From an uncultured Gammaproteobacteria bacterium (GTDB lineage: Bacteria > Pseudomonadota > Gammaproteobacteria > HyVt-429), in contig CAMYOD010000049.1 of the NCBI GenBank assembly GCA_947259975.1, positions 1-49,751 of the forward strand: DNA of 49,751 bases, given 5' to 3'. Shown here piece by piece: positions 33,738 to 42,357 of this stretch. A program made the position numbers and the translations under genes. The number at the start of each line of letters is the position of its first letter. The stretch's first letter is position 1. A model generated the notes under the pieces. That model had not been told where the DNA came from. It was given only the letters and a program-made list of their open reading frames with translations, and searched no databases.

Positions 33738-35299
33738 GCGACGCGAAACACGCCGCCCCGGCGTGGGTCACCGGCACCACTGTAGGTGCGGGTCGGGCGC
33801 TCGAACTGCACCGCATGGACACCACCGAAAAACAGATTCTTGTTCGCCCAGGCGTGTTGGTTTGGAAACTCGGCGACAAGCCGTTCCCGGGTGGGTTTCG
33901 AGATACCGGCCTCCAGGCTGAGCAGGCCATCTTCATAGTGCAGCCGTGGTCGGGAAACGGCGCTCTTAACCGGCTGCTTGAAATCAATCAAATTCAGCAG
34001 GGTCTGCAGAATTGCACTGCGAATCCGGTTCGAGCCGCCGGAGCCAAGGGCGATGTCACGGCCATCCGCCGTGATGGCCAGGGTCGGTGCCATCATCGAT
34101 GTCATGCGCCGATCCGTGGGCCAGTGCCCCAGACCCTGGGGCGCGATGTCCTCCTCGCCGAGCATGTTGTTCATCATGATCCCGCTGCCGGGGATGACGT
34201 AGCCACAACCCTCGCCATTGGAGGTCGTGAGACTGGCCATGTTGCCCTGGCCATCGATGATGCTGATGTGCGTGGTGCCACGGTTGCAGACGGGATGCCC
34301 GGTGAGTTGCTCCAGGTAGGGTTTCAGCGCCGCGGTCGCCAGCAGGCGGCGTGCCACGTGAGGATCGTCAGCCTGACCAATGGCACTGGTACGGCGCGCC
34401 TTGTCGGTCAGGGCCATGGTGCGCGCGAGCGCCGCGACATAGTCCGGCGAACCGAACCGGGTTTCATTGATTTCTTGTGACTCCAGCAGTTTCATCGCAA
34501 AGGCCAGTAGCGTGCCGCCGCAGGACGGCGGCGGGTTGGTGAGTATTTCCGTGTCCCGGTAGCGCAACCGCAGCGGGCGCCGCTTGGCGACCCGATAGCC
34601 CTTGAGGTCGCGGGCGCGTAGATGACCACCTTGTTCCCGTGTGTCGCGCACCAGTTGCTGGGCGAGTTCGCCCTGATAAAAAAGTTTATCACCTTCCCGC
34701 AGCAACGCGTCGAGAGTGTCCGCAAGGGCGGTTTGGCGAAACAGTTCGCCGCGGCCGATCAGCCGGTCGGGGTCCCGTCGGCTGCGATACAACGCCCACG
34801 CCGCCGGGGTCGCACGTAGAATCGGTTCCACCACGGTAAACAAATATTCCTGCAGGACGGTGAGGCGAAAGCCGCCCCGTGCGAGCTCGATTGCCGGTTG
34901 TGCGAGCACGGCGAGCGGTCGCGTGCACAAATCGCGGTGGATGCGAAATATACCGCGCACCATACCGGGTACCGCCATCGCGCCGACGCCGATGTGAAAA
35001 CGTTGTGTCGTGGTGCCGAAGTTGGCGTACACCGGGTAGAAGTCGGCGTCGGTGGCGGGGATGCGTCGCCCCGGGGTTTGTGCAAAGAAGTCGTACGCCA
35101 GGGTTTCACCGCTGTTGCGGCGCGCCACCAGGAAGCCGCCGCCGCCGAGTGAAGTGAGCACCGGCTCCGCGACACAGGACGCCAACAGGGCGGCCACGGC
35201 GGCGTCATAGGCATTACCGCCGTCGCGAAGTATGTTTTCGGCCGCCGCCGCGGTCTTGCTCTGGCCGGCGGCAACCGCGCCACGATCAGTTCTCGACAT
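33734..35299 (-). CDS. gamma-glutamyltransferase family protein
   Basis: An N-terminal nucleophile hydrolase of the GGT family, which removes or transfers gamma-glutamyl groups. From the ATG at 35299 it is 521 residues; earlier in-frame starts at 35326 and 35395 exist. The autocatalytic site is the Thr in NRGTTHISIIDGQGNMAS, followed by the small-subunit TSNGEGCGYVIPGSGIMMNNML and the GSGGSNRIRSAI oxyanion-loop region. No signal peptide is evident before RGAVAAGQSKTAAAAENIL, unlike periplasmic E. coli Ggt. It may be cytosolic or belong to a subgroup with another substrate. It is convergent with lysR. Confidence 0.9.
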   Translation of the reverse strand: MSRTDRGAVAAGQSKTAAAAENILRDGGNAYDAAVAALLASCVAEPVLTSLGGGGFLVARRNSGETLAYDFFAQTPGRRIPATDADFYPVYANFGTTTQRFHIGVGAMAVPGMVRGIFRIHRDLCTRPLAVLAQPAIELARGGFRLTVLQEYLFTVVEPILRATPAAWALYRSRRDPDRLIGRGELFRQTALADTLDALLREGDKLFYQGELAQQLVRDTREQGGHLRARDLKGYRVAKRRPLRLRYRDTEILTNPPPSCGGTLLAFAMKLLESQEINETRFGSPDYVAALARTMALTDKARRTSAIGQADDPHVARRLLATAALKPYLEQLTGHPVCNRGTTHISIIDGQGNMASLTTSNGEGCGYVIPGSGIMMNNMLGEEDIAPQGLGHWPTDRRMTSMMAPTLAITADGRDIALGSGGSNRIRSAILQTLLNLIDFKQPVKSAVSRPRLHYEDGLLSLEAGISKPTRERLVAEFPNQHAWANKNLFFGGVHAVQFERPTRTYSGAGDPRRGGVFRVA

Positions 35300-35529
35300 C
35301 TCGGTGGTGCAGGGTTGTTGCCCCATTCGTGGTGTATGGATCGGGGCTGAGTTGGCGTATGCTAACTGCTGTTGCGACGCGCGGAAATGCGACACTGCGG
35401 GCGCGCTCCGGTCATCCGTGCGGAGAGTAGCACGTTAAATAATAAATGTATTTGTGGCACCGCATGGCGCGGGTCGGGACGTTGCCGGATACTGTACGCG
35501 GACGGATCGGAACGAAGGTGGGGCGCGCG

Positions 35530-36354
35530 ATGAGACTGCAGCAAAACATACACAGGACAGGGTCGGCCGCCGGCACGTGGCGCGTGCTGCTGGCCGTGGC
35601 CGCGCTAGCCCTGTGCACCGCGGCGGCAACCGAGCCACGCGAGACCCCGGCACGCGAGACGCCGCCCCGTGATGCGGCGGCCATCATCCAGGATGCCATC
35701 GAATACTGGCGCGATGTGTCGTCGTACTCGATCACGGAAATGATAATTCATCGCCCGACCTGGGAGCGGGCGATGACCTTACGGGTATGGACGCGCGGAC
35801 AAAAAGAGTCCCTGGTGCGCGTGACCGAGCCAGCCAAGGACGCGGGTAACGGAACCCTGCTCATCGATAACAACATGTGGACCTACACACCGAAGATCAA
35901 CCGCGTGATCAAGGTGCCCTCCAGTATGATGAGCATGAATTGGATGGGGTCGGATTTTTCCAACAACGATCTGGCCAAGGCCGATGACCTGATCGAGTAC
36001 TACAGTCATCGCTTGATCGATACACAAACTGTGGACGGACATACCGTCTACCATATCGAATCGATCCCGCACGAGGATGCCCCGGTGGTGTGGGGCAAGG
36101 AAGTCGTCCAGGTGCGCGACGATTTGATTGTGTTGGAACACGCCTTCTACGATCAGGATATGGTGTTGGTGAAGAAACTCTCGACGCTCGAGATCAAGAC
36201 CCTGGGCGGTAAGGCGGTGGCATCCGTGCAACGGATGCAAAAAATCGAAACGCCGGAGGAATGGACGCAAATCGGTGTCACGGAGGCCCAATTCGGCGTC
36301 GAGGTATCCGATTACACTTTTACGCTGGCGAATCTGCGCCAACCGGTGTTGTGA
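35530..36354 (+). CDS. LolA-like outer-membrane lipoprotein-sorting family protein
   Basis: A 274-residue exported protein. A signal peptide covers about 1-34 (TWRVLLAVAALALCTAAA). The mature part has the LolA/LolB-like half-barrel with TWERAMTLRVWTRGQKESLVRVTEPAKDAGNGTLLID, the TYTPKINRVIKVPSSMMSMNWMGSDFSNNDL stretch, and DQDMVLVKKLSTLEI. These are features of the group often annotated as outer membrane lipoprotein-sorting protein and found beside ABC or RND exporters. It is the first gene of a five-gene set. The ATG at 35530 is chosen over an upstream frame start at 35446 because the signal peptide begins soon after it. It probably carries a lipid or lipoprotein across the periplasm. Confidence 0.85.
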   Translation: MRLQQNIHRTGSAAGTWRVLLAVAALALCTAAATEPRETPARETPPRDAAAIIQDAIEYWRDVSSYSITEMIIHRPTWERAMTLRVWTRGQKESLVRVTEPAKDAGNGTLLIDNNMWTYTPKINRVIKVPSSMMSMNWMGSDFSNNDLAKADDLIEYYSHRLIDTQTVDGHTVYHIESIPHEDAPVVWGKEVVQVRDDLIVLEHAFYDQDMVLVKKLSTLEIKTLGGKAVASVQRMQKIETPEEWTQIGVTEAQFGVEVSDYTFTLANLRQPVL

Positions 36355-36367
36355 GGCGGGGTCGAAC

Positions 36368-37591
36368 GTGAATCCTCGCCTGGCCTGGCGCAATCTCTGG
36401 CGGCATCCGCGGCGTACCTGGCTGACCGTGGCAGCGATTGCGTTTTCCACGGTGTTGTTGATTTTCTCCATCACGCTGCAGTTTGGCTCCTACGATATCT
36501 GGATCGACCATGCCCTGGGCGTCTATCACGGGCAGCTGCAAATTCAGCATCCCGACTATCTGGACAAGCCGCAGATGCGCAAGACCGTTGCCAATGCGAC
36601 GGGAGTCGCCGCGAAGCTGCGACGGGACGTCGACCCGCGCAAGGTGGCGGTACGCGGTATCGGTTTCGCGTTGGCCTCGTCACAGGAGCGCAGTTACGGT
36701 GCGCAGGTGATCGGTGTGGAACCCGGTTATGAGCCGGAAGTGTCGACGATTCCCAATGTCATACGTGACGGCCGCTTCCTGGCGGATCCCGATGCCGCGG
36801 AAGCGGTCATCGGTGCGACCCTGGCGCGTAATTTGAAGCTTGCGTTGGGCGATGAGTTGACCCTGCTGGGCGCCGGTCGGGACGGCTCGGTGGCGGCGAC
36901 TGTGGTGCAGGTGGTCGGGTTTTTCGAAAGCGGCATGGCGGAGCTCGATCGCGTCTTGGTGGAGATTCCGTTAGGGCATTTTCAGGAAGTCTTCACCATG
37001 GGCGACGCGGCGCATGCCATTGTCATCGCCGGTATCGATCGCAGTGAGTTGGATGTGCAGCGGGACCAGATCACCACCTTGCTGGGGGCCGATGCCGGTG
37101 CGCGGGTGCGTACGTGGGAGGAAACCCTGCCCGGCCTCAAGCAGGCCATCCAGTTCGATATGTTACAGGGCTGGGTGCTGTATGTGTCGCTTATCGTGGT
37201 GGTGACCTTCAGCATCCTGAACACGTTTCTTATGGCGGTACTCGAACGGACCCGCGAATTCGGCATCATGCTGGCCCTCGGTGCGAGCCCGGCGCGTATC
37301 GGCGCGTTGATCATGCAGGAGTCACTGTTGCTGACGCTGGTGGGCCTGAGTATCGGGGTCCTGGTCGGTCTCGGCATCACCATCTATTTCTATATCAATG
37401 GATTCACTTACCCCGGGCTCGAAGAATACGGCGCCGAGTTCGGTTTTCCCGCCTCGATTACGCCGGAGATCTCGTTCTTTTCCATCGGTCTCGCGCCCCT
37501 GGCGATTCTTGTGTTCACCTTGGTCGCCGCGCTTTATCCCGCGCTGCGTATTTTTGGTTTGCGCCCGGTCGAGGCCATACACGCGGTATAG
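36368..37591 (+). CDS. ABC transporter permease (FtsX/MacB-like), first
   Basis: A 407-residue permease with four membrane helices. Helix 1 lies at 18-40 after RLAWRNLWRHPRRTWLTV. A large periplasmic MacB_PCD-like domain (about 45-265) follows, and three C-terminal helices (about 278-300, 325-352, 378-400) form the FtsX domain. LILMAVLERTREFGIMLALGASP is the conserved coupling region. The GTG at 36368 is used, 13 bases after the LolA-like gene. It is a paralogue of the next gene; the two would make a heterodimer with the ATPase at 38818, as in LolC/LolE with LolD. Confidence 0.93.
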   Translation: MNPRLAWRNLWRHPRRTWLTVAAIAFSTVLLIFSITLQFGSYDIWIDHALGVYHGQLQIQHPDYLDKPQMRKTVANATGVAAKLRRDVDPRKVAVRGIGFALASSQERSYGAQVIGVEPGYEPEVSTIPNVIRDGRFLADPDAAEAVIGATLARNLKLALGDELTLLGAGRDGSVAATVVQVVGFFESGMAELDRVLVEIPLGHFQEVFTMGDAAHAIVIAGIDRSELDVQRDQITTLLGADAGARVRTWEETLPGLKQAIQFDMLQGWVLYVSLIVVVTFSILNTFLMAVLERTREFGIMLALGASPARIGALIMQESLLLTLVGLSIGVLVGLGITIYFYINGFTYPGLEEYGAEFGFPASITPEISFFSIGLAPLAILVFTLVAALYPALRIFGLRPVEAIHAV

Positions 37592-37594
37592 ACG

Positions 37595-38815
37595 ATGCCT
37601 ATCGGACTGGTGACAAGACTGGCCTGGCGCAACCTCTGGCGTCGCCCGCGCCGTACCATCATCATGGTGGTGGCGATTGCGCTGGGGATCTGGTCCATGA
37701 TCGCCCTCGGCGCGGTGGTGCGCGGCATGCTGGAGGGACAGATCGACAAGGAGATATTCAACCTGACCGGGCATATCCAGATCCACGCGCCGGGTTTCAC
37801 AGACGACCCGGTGGTAGACAACAGCATGCCCGCCGCGAGCCCCGCCTTGGGCGCCGTCCTCGACCAGGCTGCGGTCGCGTGGGCCGAGCGGGTACGGGTG
37901 CCGGCGGTGGTGGCGAGCGAGCGCGAATCCACCGGCGTCAGTCTGCTCGGTATCGACCCGACGCAGGAGCGGGGACTCTCGTTTATCGGTGACGGTGTCC
38001 ACCAGGGCCGCGAACTCACATCGATCACCGATCGCGGCATTGTGGTGGGGCGGAAACTGCTGGAACGTCTCGAAACGGATCTGGGTAAACGGGTCGTGGT
38101 CATGAGCCAGGATCGCGCTAACGAAGTCGCCGATCGTGGTTTTCGTATCGTCGGTGTTTTTCATGCGGAAATGGAGGCCGTCGAGGAGGGGTTTGCGTTC
38201 GTCGGCCGCTCGGTGGCCCAGGACTTGTTGAAAATGCACGATCAGATCTCGGAGATCGGCGTTCTGGCGCATGACCGGGATGACCTCGATGAGCTGCTTA
38301 CGACGCTCGGGACGCGCGCGCCCGAACTGGATGTTCAGTCGTGGCGCGAATTGAAACCATTGCTCGTGCTGACGAACAAGATTGTGGACGTCATGTTGTA
38401 CATCTGGTTTGTAGTGGTGTTCATGGCCATGTCGTTCGGACTCGTGAACACGCTGCTGATGGCGGTCTACGAGCGCACCCGTGAAATCGGTCTGCTCCAG
38501 GCGCTGGGTATGCGCCCAACACTGATCCTCGGGCAGGTGAGCATGGAGACCCTGTTCCTGCTGCTGGTGGGGGCGGTCTTCGGCAATCTGTGCGTCTGGG
38601 CGACACTGCTGTGGTTTGCGGACGGGATCGACGTGTCACGCTTCGCGCAAGGCGTGCAGATGTTCAACATGAGCCCGATCATGCAGCCCCTGGCGACATT
38701 GCAGGATATTGTCGCGGCGAACCTCATTGTCCTGGGTCTGGGGCTCATCGCGAGCCTGTACCCGGCGTGGCGCGCATCACGCTATGTTCCTGTCGAGGCC
38801 ATCACCCGGACTTGA
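37595..38815 (+). CDS. ABC transporter permease (FtsX/MacB-like), second
   Basis: A 406-residue permease of the same architecture as its neighbour, starting MPIGLVTRLAWRNLWRRPRRT. It has helix 1 near 18-42, a periplasmic domain, then three C-terminal helices with NTLLMAVYERTREIGLLQALGMRP as the coupling segment. It begins 3 bases after the first permease stop and ends 2 bases before the ATPase start, so all three are co-translated. Pairing of two different permeases with one ATPase is the LolCDE plan, but the presence of a dedicated LolA-like gene and barrel suggests a separate cargo (inference). Confidence 0.93.
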   Translation: MPIGLVTRLAWRNLWRRPRRTIIMVVAIALGIWSMIALGAVVRGMLEGQIDKEIFNLTGHIQIHAPGFTDDPVVDNSMPAASPALGAVLDQAAVAWAERVRVPAVVASERESTGVSLLGIDPTQERGLSFIGDGVHQGRELTSITDRGIVVGRKLLERLETDLGKRVVVMSQDRANEVADRGFRIVGVFHAEMEAVEEGFAFVGRSVAQDLLKMHDQISEIGVLAHDRDDLDELLTTLGTRAPELDVQSWRELKPLLVLTNKIVDVMLYIWFVVVFMAMSFGLVNTLLMAVYERTREIGLLQALGMRPTLILGQVSMETLFLLLVGAVFGNLCVWATLLWFADGIDVSRFAQGVQMFNMSPIMQPLATLQDIVAANLIVLGLGLIASLYPAWRASRYVPVEAITRT

Positions 38816-38817
38816 AT

Positions 38818-39507
38818 ATGGACGATACCGTAGTCTGTCGCGCACTGACCAAGGTCTATCAGGAGGACAGTGTCGCCGTACACGCGTTGCGTGGTATTGA
38901 TCTGGTGGTACCGCGCCATGATTTCCTGTGTCTTTCCGGGCCATCCGGCTCCGGTAAGTCGACCCTGTTGAACCTGATCGGTGGACTGGACTCACCCAGC
39001 GCCGGCGAGGTGAGGGTGGACGGCCTCAAGCTGGCGGAAATGAATCGTAGTGAGCTGGCGCAGCTGCGATTACATCGACTGGGTTTCGTGTTCCAGAGCT
39101 ACAATCTGATACCCGTTTTGAGTGCAATCGAAAATGTCGAATTCGTCCTCCAACTTCAGGGCATGTCCTTTACACAACGCCGCCGCAAGGCGCGCGCGAT
39201 ACTCGCGGAGGTCGATTTGCAGGGGCTCGAGCATCGTCGTCCCGGCGAGCTGTCCGGCGGTCAACAGCAGCGGGTCGCCGTGGCGCGGGCGATCGTGTCG
39301 GAACCCAGCCTGGTCCTTGCCGACGAACCCACCGCGAATCTCGATTCGGTGACGGCGGAGAACCTGATGGCCTTGTTGCGGCACATGAACGAGGAGCACG
39401 GCGTGACATTCATTTTTTCGACCCACGACAAGCTCGTCATGGACTACTCGCGGCGACTGATCAAACTACATGACGGAGAAATCGCCGCGGACGAGCGACG
39501 GACGTAA
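38818..39507 (+). CDS. ABC transporter ATP-binding protein (LolD/MacB-like)
   Basis: A 229-residue ATPase of the LolD/MacB/FtsE class. Walker A is GPSGSGKST (about 40-48), Q-loop VFQSYNLIPVLSA, signature LSGGQQQRVAVARA, Walker B LVLADEPTANLD and H-loop STHD. The ATG at 38818 follows the second permease stop by two bases; an in-frame extension to 38590 lies inside the permease gene. It powers the two FtsX-type permeases. Its stop is followed at once by the GTG of the barrel-like gene. Confidence 0.96.
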   Translation: MDDTVVCRALTKVYQEDSVAVHALRGIDLVVPRHDFLCLSGPSGSGKSTLLNLIGGLDSPSAGEVRVDGLKLAEMNRSELAQLRLHRLGFVFQSYNLIPVLSAIENVEFVLQLQGMSFTQRRRKARAILAEVDLQGLEHRRPGELSGGQQQRVAVARAIVSEPSLVLADEPTANLDSVTAENLMALLRHMNEEHGVTFIFSTHDKLVMDYSRRLIKLHDGEIAADERRT

Positions 39508-39508
39508 A

Positions 39509-40762
39509 GTGCGCGTCCCCGCAATCCTGGTGTTTGTGCTTGTCGTCACCGCCCCGGCGGTGGCGGACGGGTGGGCCGTGCGCGGTCATCTCAAGGCGCA
39601 AACCAGCTATACCGACTACCGGGCCGATGACGTGGCCGCCGTGCTCGGTGCGGATCCCGCCCGGGATCAGCAGCTGGACCTGCGGCTGAAGCTCGAAAGG
39701 CGTGCTGGGCCCTGGGATGCGAGTGTGCACTATGAGCTGCTGGCATTGCACGGCGACTCGGTCGTAACACTCGGACCCATCAGCGGAATCGCCGGCACCG
39801 GCCTGGTCGCTGAATCCGCCTTGCCGCGGGATACGACACGGCTGTTTGATCTCACCGGAGAATTGGTCGACGAGGCCCGGCGGTCCGCCGTACACCGCCT
39901 TGACCGACTCGTGTTCGGTTACCGTGGCGAGCGCTACCGGCTCCGGGTCGGCCGGCAAGCGGTTACCTGGGGCAATGGCCTGGTGTTCAATCCGCTGGAT
40001 TTTCTAAATCCATTTTCGCCGGTCGCCATCGATAAGGATTACAAAACCGGCGACGACATGGTCTTTGCGCAATGGTTGCATCCAGCGGGTGCGGATACGC
40101 AGGGTGTCCTGGTGGGCAGACGGGAGCTACGGTCCGGTTCGGTGCGCAGCGATGTTGCGACCGCGGCGGTTCGTTATCGCAGGATTCATGGCGACATGGA
40201 GACGACAGTGGTCGCGGCGCAACATTATGGCGCCGCGATTCTTGGCGTTGGTCTTGGGCGCGATTGGCGCGGCGCCGTATGGCGCATCGACCTTGCCGTG
40301 GAAGAAACGGCGGCGGGCGATCCGGAGATTCTGCTAGTGAGTAATCTGGATCGCTCCTGGGTGTGGGCTAAGCGTAATATATATGGTTTCGTCGAATACT
40401 TTCGCAACGGTCTCGGTGAAGCGGACGCCAACTACGCGAACCTGTCGGCGGACCTTAGACAACGTCTGGTCCGCGGCGAGCTCTACAACGTGGGACGGGA
40501 TTATGTCGCCGCGGGTTTGCAGGTGGAGTGGAGCCCCCGCGTGAATCTTTTTCCCACGCTGTTATGGAACCTGAATGACGACAGCGCATTTGTGCAGTTG
40601 CGTGGGGCGTTCGATTGGCAGCAGAATCTGACCTTGATGGCGGGCGCGAACCTGACATTCGGTGGGCGCGGTTCGGAGTTCGGCGGCATCCCGTCACCGG
40701 TAAGCGGAGATTTTGTTGCCGTCGGTGATAGTGTGTTCTTGCGTGCGGCCTATTTCTTCTAA
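39509..40762 (+). CDS. putative outer-membrane beta-barrel protein of the ABC operon
   Basis: A 417-residue exported protein. From the GTG at 39509 there is a signal peptide (RVPAILVFVLVVTAPAVADG, about 1-23). The mature part has alternating strands rich in aromatic residues, ending in the terminal aromatic typical of barrels (FLRAAYFF). The segment LRVGRQAVTWGNGLVFNPLDFLNPFSP resembles porin-like or alginate-export-like proteins in which a GRQ..WG motif recurs. I do not recognise a named family. It begins one base after the ATPase stop, so it belongs to the same transcript. A role as outer-membrane end of the pathway is inference. Confidence 0.78.
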   Translation: MRVPAILVFVLVVTAPAVADGWAVRGHLKAQTSYTDYRADDVAAVLGADPARDQQLDLRLKLERRAGPWDASVHYELLALHGDSVVTLGPISGIAGTGLVAESALPRDTTRLFDLTGELVDEARRSAVHRLDRLVFGYRGERYRLRVGRQAVTWGNGLVFNPLDFLNPFSPVAIDKDYKTGDDMVFAQWLHPAGADTQGVLVGRRELRSGSVRSDVATAAVRYRRIHGDMETTVVAAQHYGAAILGVGLGRDWRGAVWRIDLAVEETAAGDPEILLVSNLDRSWVWAKRNIYGFVEYFRNGLGEADANYANLSADLRQRLVRGELYNVGRDYVAAGLQVEWSPRVNLFPTLLWNLNDDSAFVQLRGAFDWQQNLTLMAGANLTFGGRGSEFGGIPSPVSGDFVAVGDSVFLRAAYFF

Positions 40763-40782
40763 CCCGCCAGCCAGTCGGGCGT

Positions 40783-40811
40783 TTGACGGTGCCCGGGCCA
40801 TGTGTCTAAAT
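40783..40811 (+). promoter_or_regulatory. candidate sigma70 promoter of the Sel1/SPOR cluster
   Basis: TTGACG (40783-40788) and CTAAAT (40806-40811) are 17 bases apart, with a TG a few bases before the -10. It lies 92 bases before the first Sel1/SPOR gene and after the end of the ABC operon. Confidence 0.45.
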
Positions 40812-40902
40812 TGGGCCACCCGCGCCTGACGGCGCCTGCCGCCGGCACCCGCTGTGGTAGGCGGCCGGTACTGACGCAGTATAACCAGAACGGACTAGGT
40901 AA

Positions 40903-42207
40903 GTGCGAAATCGACGTATCCTGAGTAATTCCTGCCTGCTTTTATTTCTGATTTTTGGTGTGATCACCACCGCCTGGGCGGAGACTTTCGACGACGGCGT
41001 CGTCGCCTATCGAAACGGAAACTACATGCGGGCGCTCAAGATATGGACACCGCTGGCGGAGGCCGGCGATGCGGCCGCGCATTTCAATATCGGTATCATG
41101 TTTGCGGCCGGGCAGGGGGTGGAACCGGACCAGCGTCGCGCGGTTGACCATTATCGCAAGGCCGCCGAGAAAGGCTATCCGCCGGCGCAGTTTAACCTGG
41201 GTGCCGCCTATGTTGACGGTAAGGGCGTGAAGGCTGATATCGCCAAGGCAATCGAGTGGTGGCAAAAGGCGGCGGCAAACGACCTGGATCGCGCGCAATA
41301 TAACCTGGGCACACTCTATTACTTCGGTCGCGGTGTGCCGAAGGATTTGACCAAGGCCGAGGACTGGTTCGAGAAAGCCGCGGTGCAGGGCAATCAGGAG
41401 GCCGAACGCGTGCTCGCCGCGCTGCGCGCACAACGACAAGAGGCGGCCACGGCAAAGGTGACAGCGGAACCGGAGATGCCGGCGCCGCAATCCAAGACCG
41501 CCGTGCATAACGCGGAATGGCTGCGTGCACGTGAGCCACAACACTTTACTATTCAAATCTTCGGCCATAAGAACGCGGCCGGCATCGCGAAATTTGTCGA
41601 GACCCATGAACTCTCCGGTGACCTGGCGCAATTTGAAACGCGGCGTGATGGCAACCCGTGGTTCGGTCTGGTGCAGGGGACCTATCCCGACAAACAGGCG
41701 GCGCGCGCCGCGATCGGCAATTTGCCGGCGCGCATCCGGGCATCCGGCCCATTGGTGCGCTCATTCGCCGACGTTCTGGGCGACACGACGAGTGTGGCAG
41801 CGGACGCCGCAACGGTGGCGCCGGCGGCATCGCCGGATCCCGTCGACAGCGGCGTGCAAGACGCTGTGAGCACGGAAATACTGGCCGTACTTACCGCCTG
41901 GTCGCAGGCCTGGTCAAGCAAATCGGTGGATGCGTATCTAAGAATGTATGCGACCGACTTCATACCGTCGCGCGGCTTGAAGCGACCGGCCTGGGAACAG
42001 CAACGGCGACAGCGACTCACGGCAGCCCGCTATATCAAGGTCGCGGTGAGTGATCCGGTGATCCGTCCGTTGGCGGATGGCACGGTGCGCGCGACGTTTC
42101 AGCAAGCCTATGAATCCGATAACTACCGGGATTCGGTACAGAAGGCGCTCACGTTCAAACGGGTGGACGGCGCCTGGCAGATCACGCGTGAACGGGTGTT
42201 GCGCTAG
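40903..42207 (+). CDS. exported Sel1-SPOR-NTF2-like protein (cluster gene A)
   Basis: A 434-residue periplasmic or lipid-free exported protein. The signal peptide is 1-26 (cleavage after AWA). A TPR-like helix pair (about 28-55) and three clear Sel1 repeats follow (about 56-165: AHFNIGIMFAAGQGV, AQFNLGAAYVDGKGV, AQYNLGTLYYFGRGV). A DamX-type SPOR domain (about 205-292) has HFTIQIFG and NPWFGLVQGTYPDKQAARAAI. A C-terminal NTF2/SnoaL-like domain (320-434) has TAWSQAWSSKSVDAYL, WEQQRRQRL and GAWQITRERV. SPOR domains bind denuded glycan strands at the septum. The start is GTG. Confidence 0.9.
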   Translation: MRNRRILSNSCLLLFLIFGVITTAWAETFDDGVVAYRNGNYMRALKIWTPLAEAGDAAAHFNIGIMFAAGQGVEPDQRRAVDHYRKAAEKGYPPAQFNLGAAYVDGKGVKADIAKAIEWWQKAAANDLDRAQYNLGTLYYFGRGVPKDLTKAEDWFEKAAVQGNQEAERVLAALRAQRQEAATAKVTAEPEMPAPQSKTAVHNAEWLRAREPQHFTIQIFGHKNAAGIAKFVETHELSGDLAQFETRRDGNPWFGLVQGTYPDKQAARAAIGNLPARIRASGPLVRSFADVLGDTTSVAADAATVAPAASPDPVDSGVQDAVSTEILAVLTAWSQAWSSKSVDAYLRMYATDFIPSRGLKRPAWEQQRRQRLTAARYIKVAVSDPVIRPLADGTVRATFQQAYESDNYRDSVQKALTFKRVDGAWQITRERVLR

Positions 42208-42357
42208 GCTGACGTCTGTGTGCCGCCCGCGTGGGCCGGCGCGCTCACATCGATCTGATGCCGAGGCCGGATTGACCACCGGTGATGCAAATGCTAAGTA
42301 TCGCGGCGGTATCTGCGAGTGTCTGTAACCAGAATATGATTACCCGAGGGGGTTTTA

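Noticed and set aside
37322..38272. 316-residue minus-strand frame opposite the permeases
   Set aside because: The plus-strand permeases are clear and the frame has reverse-strand composition.
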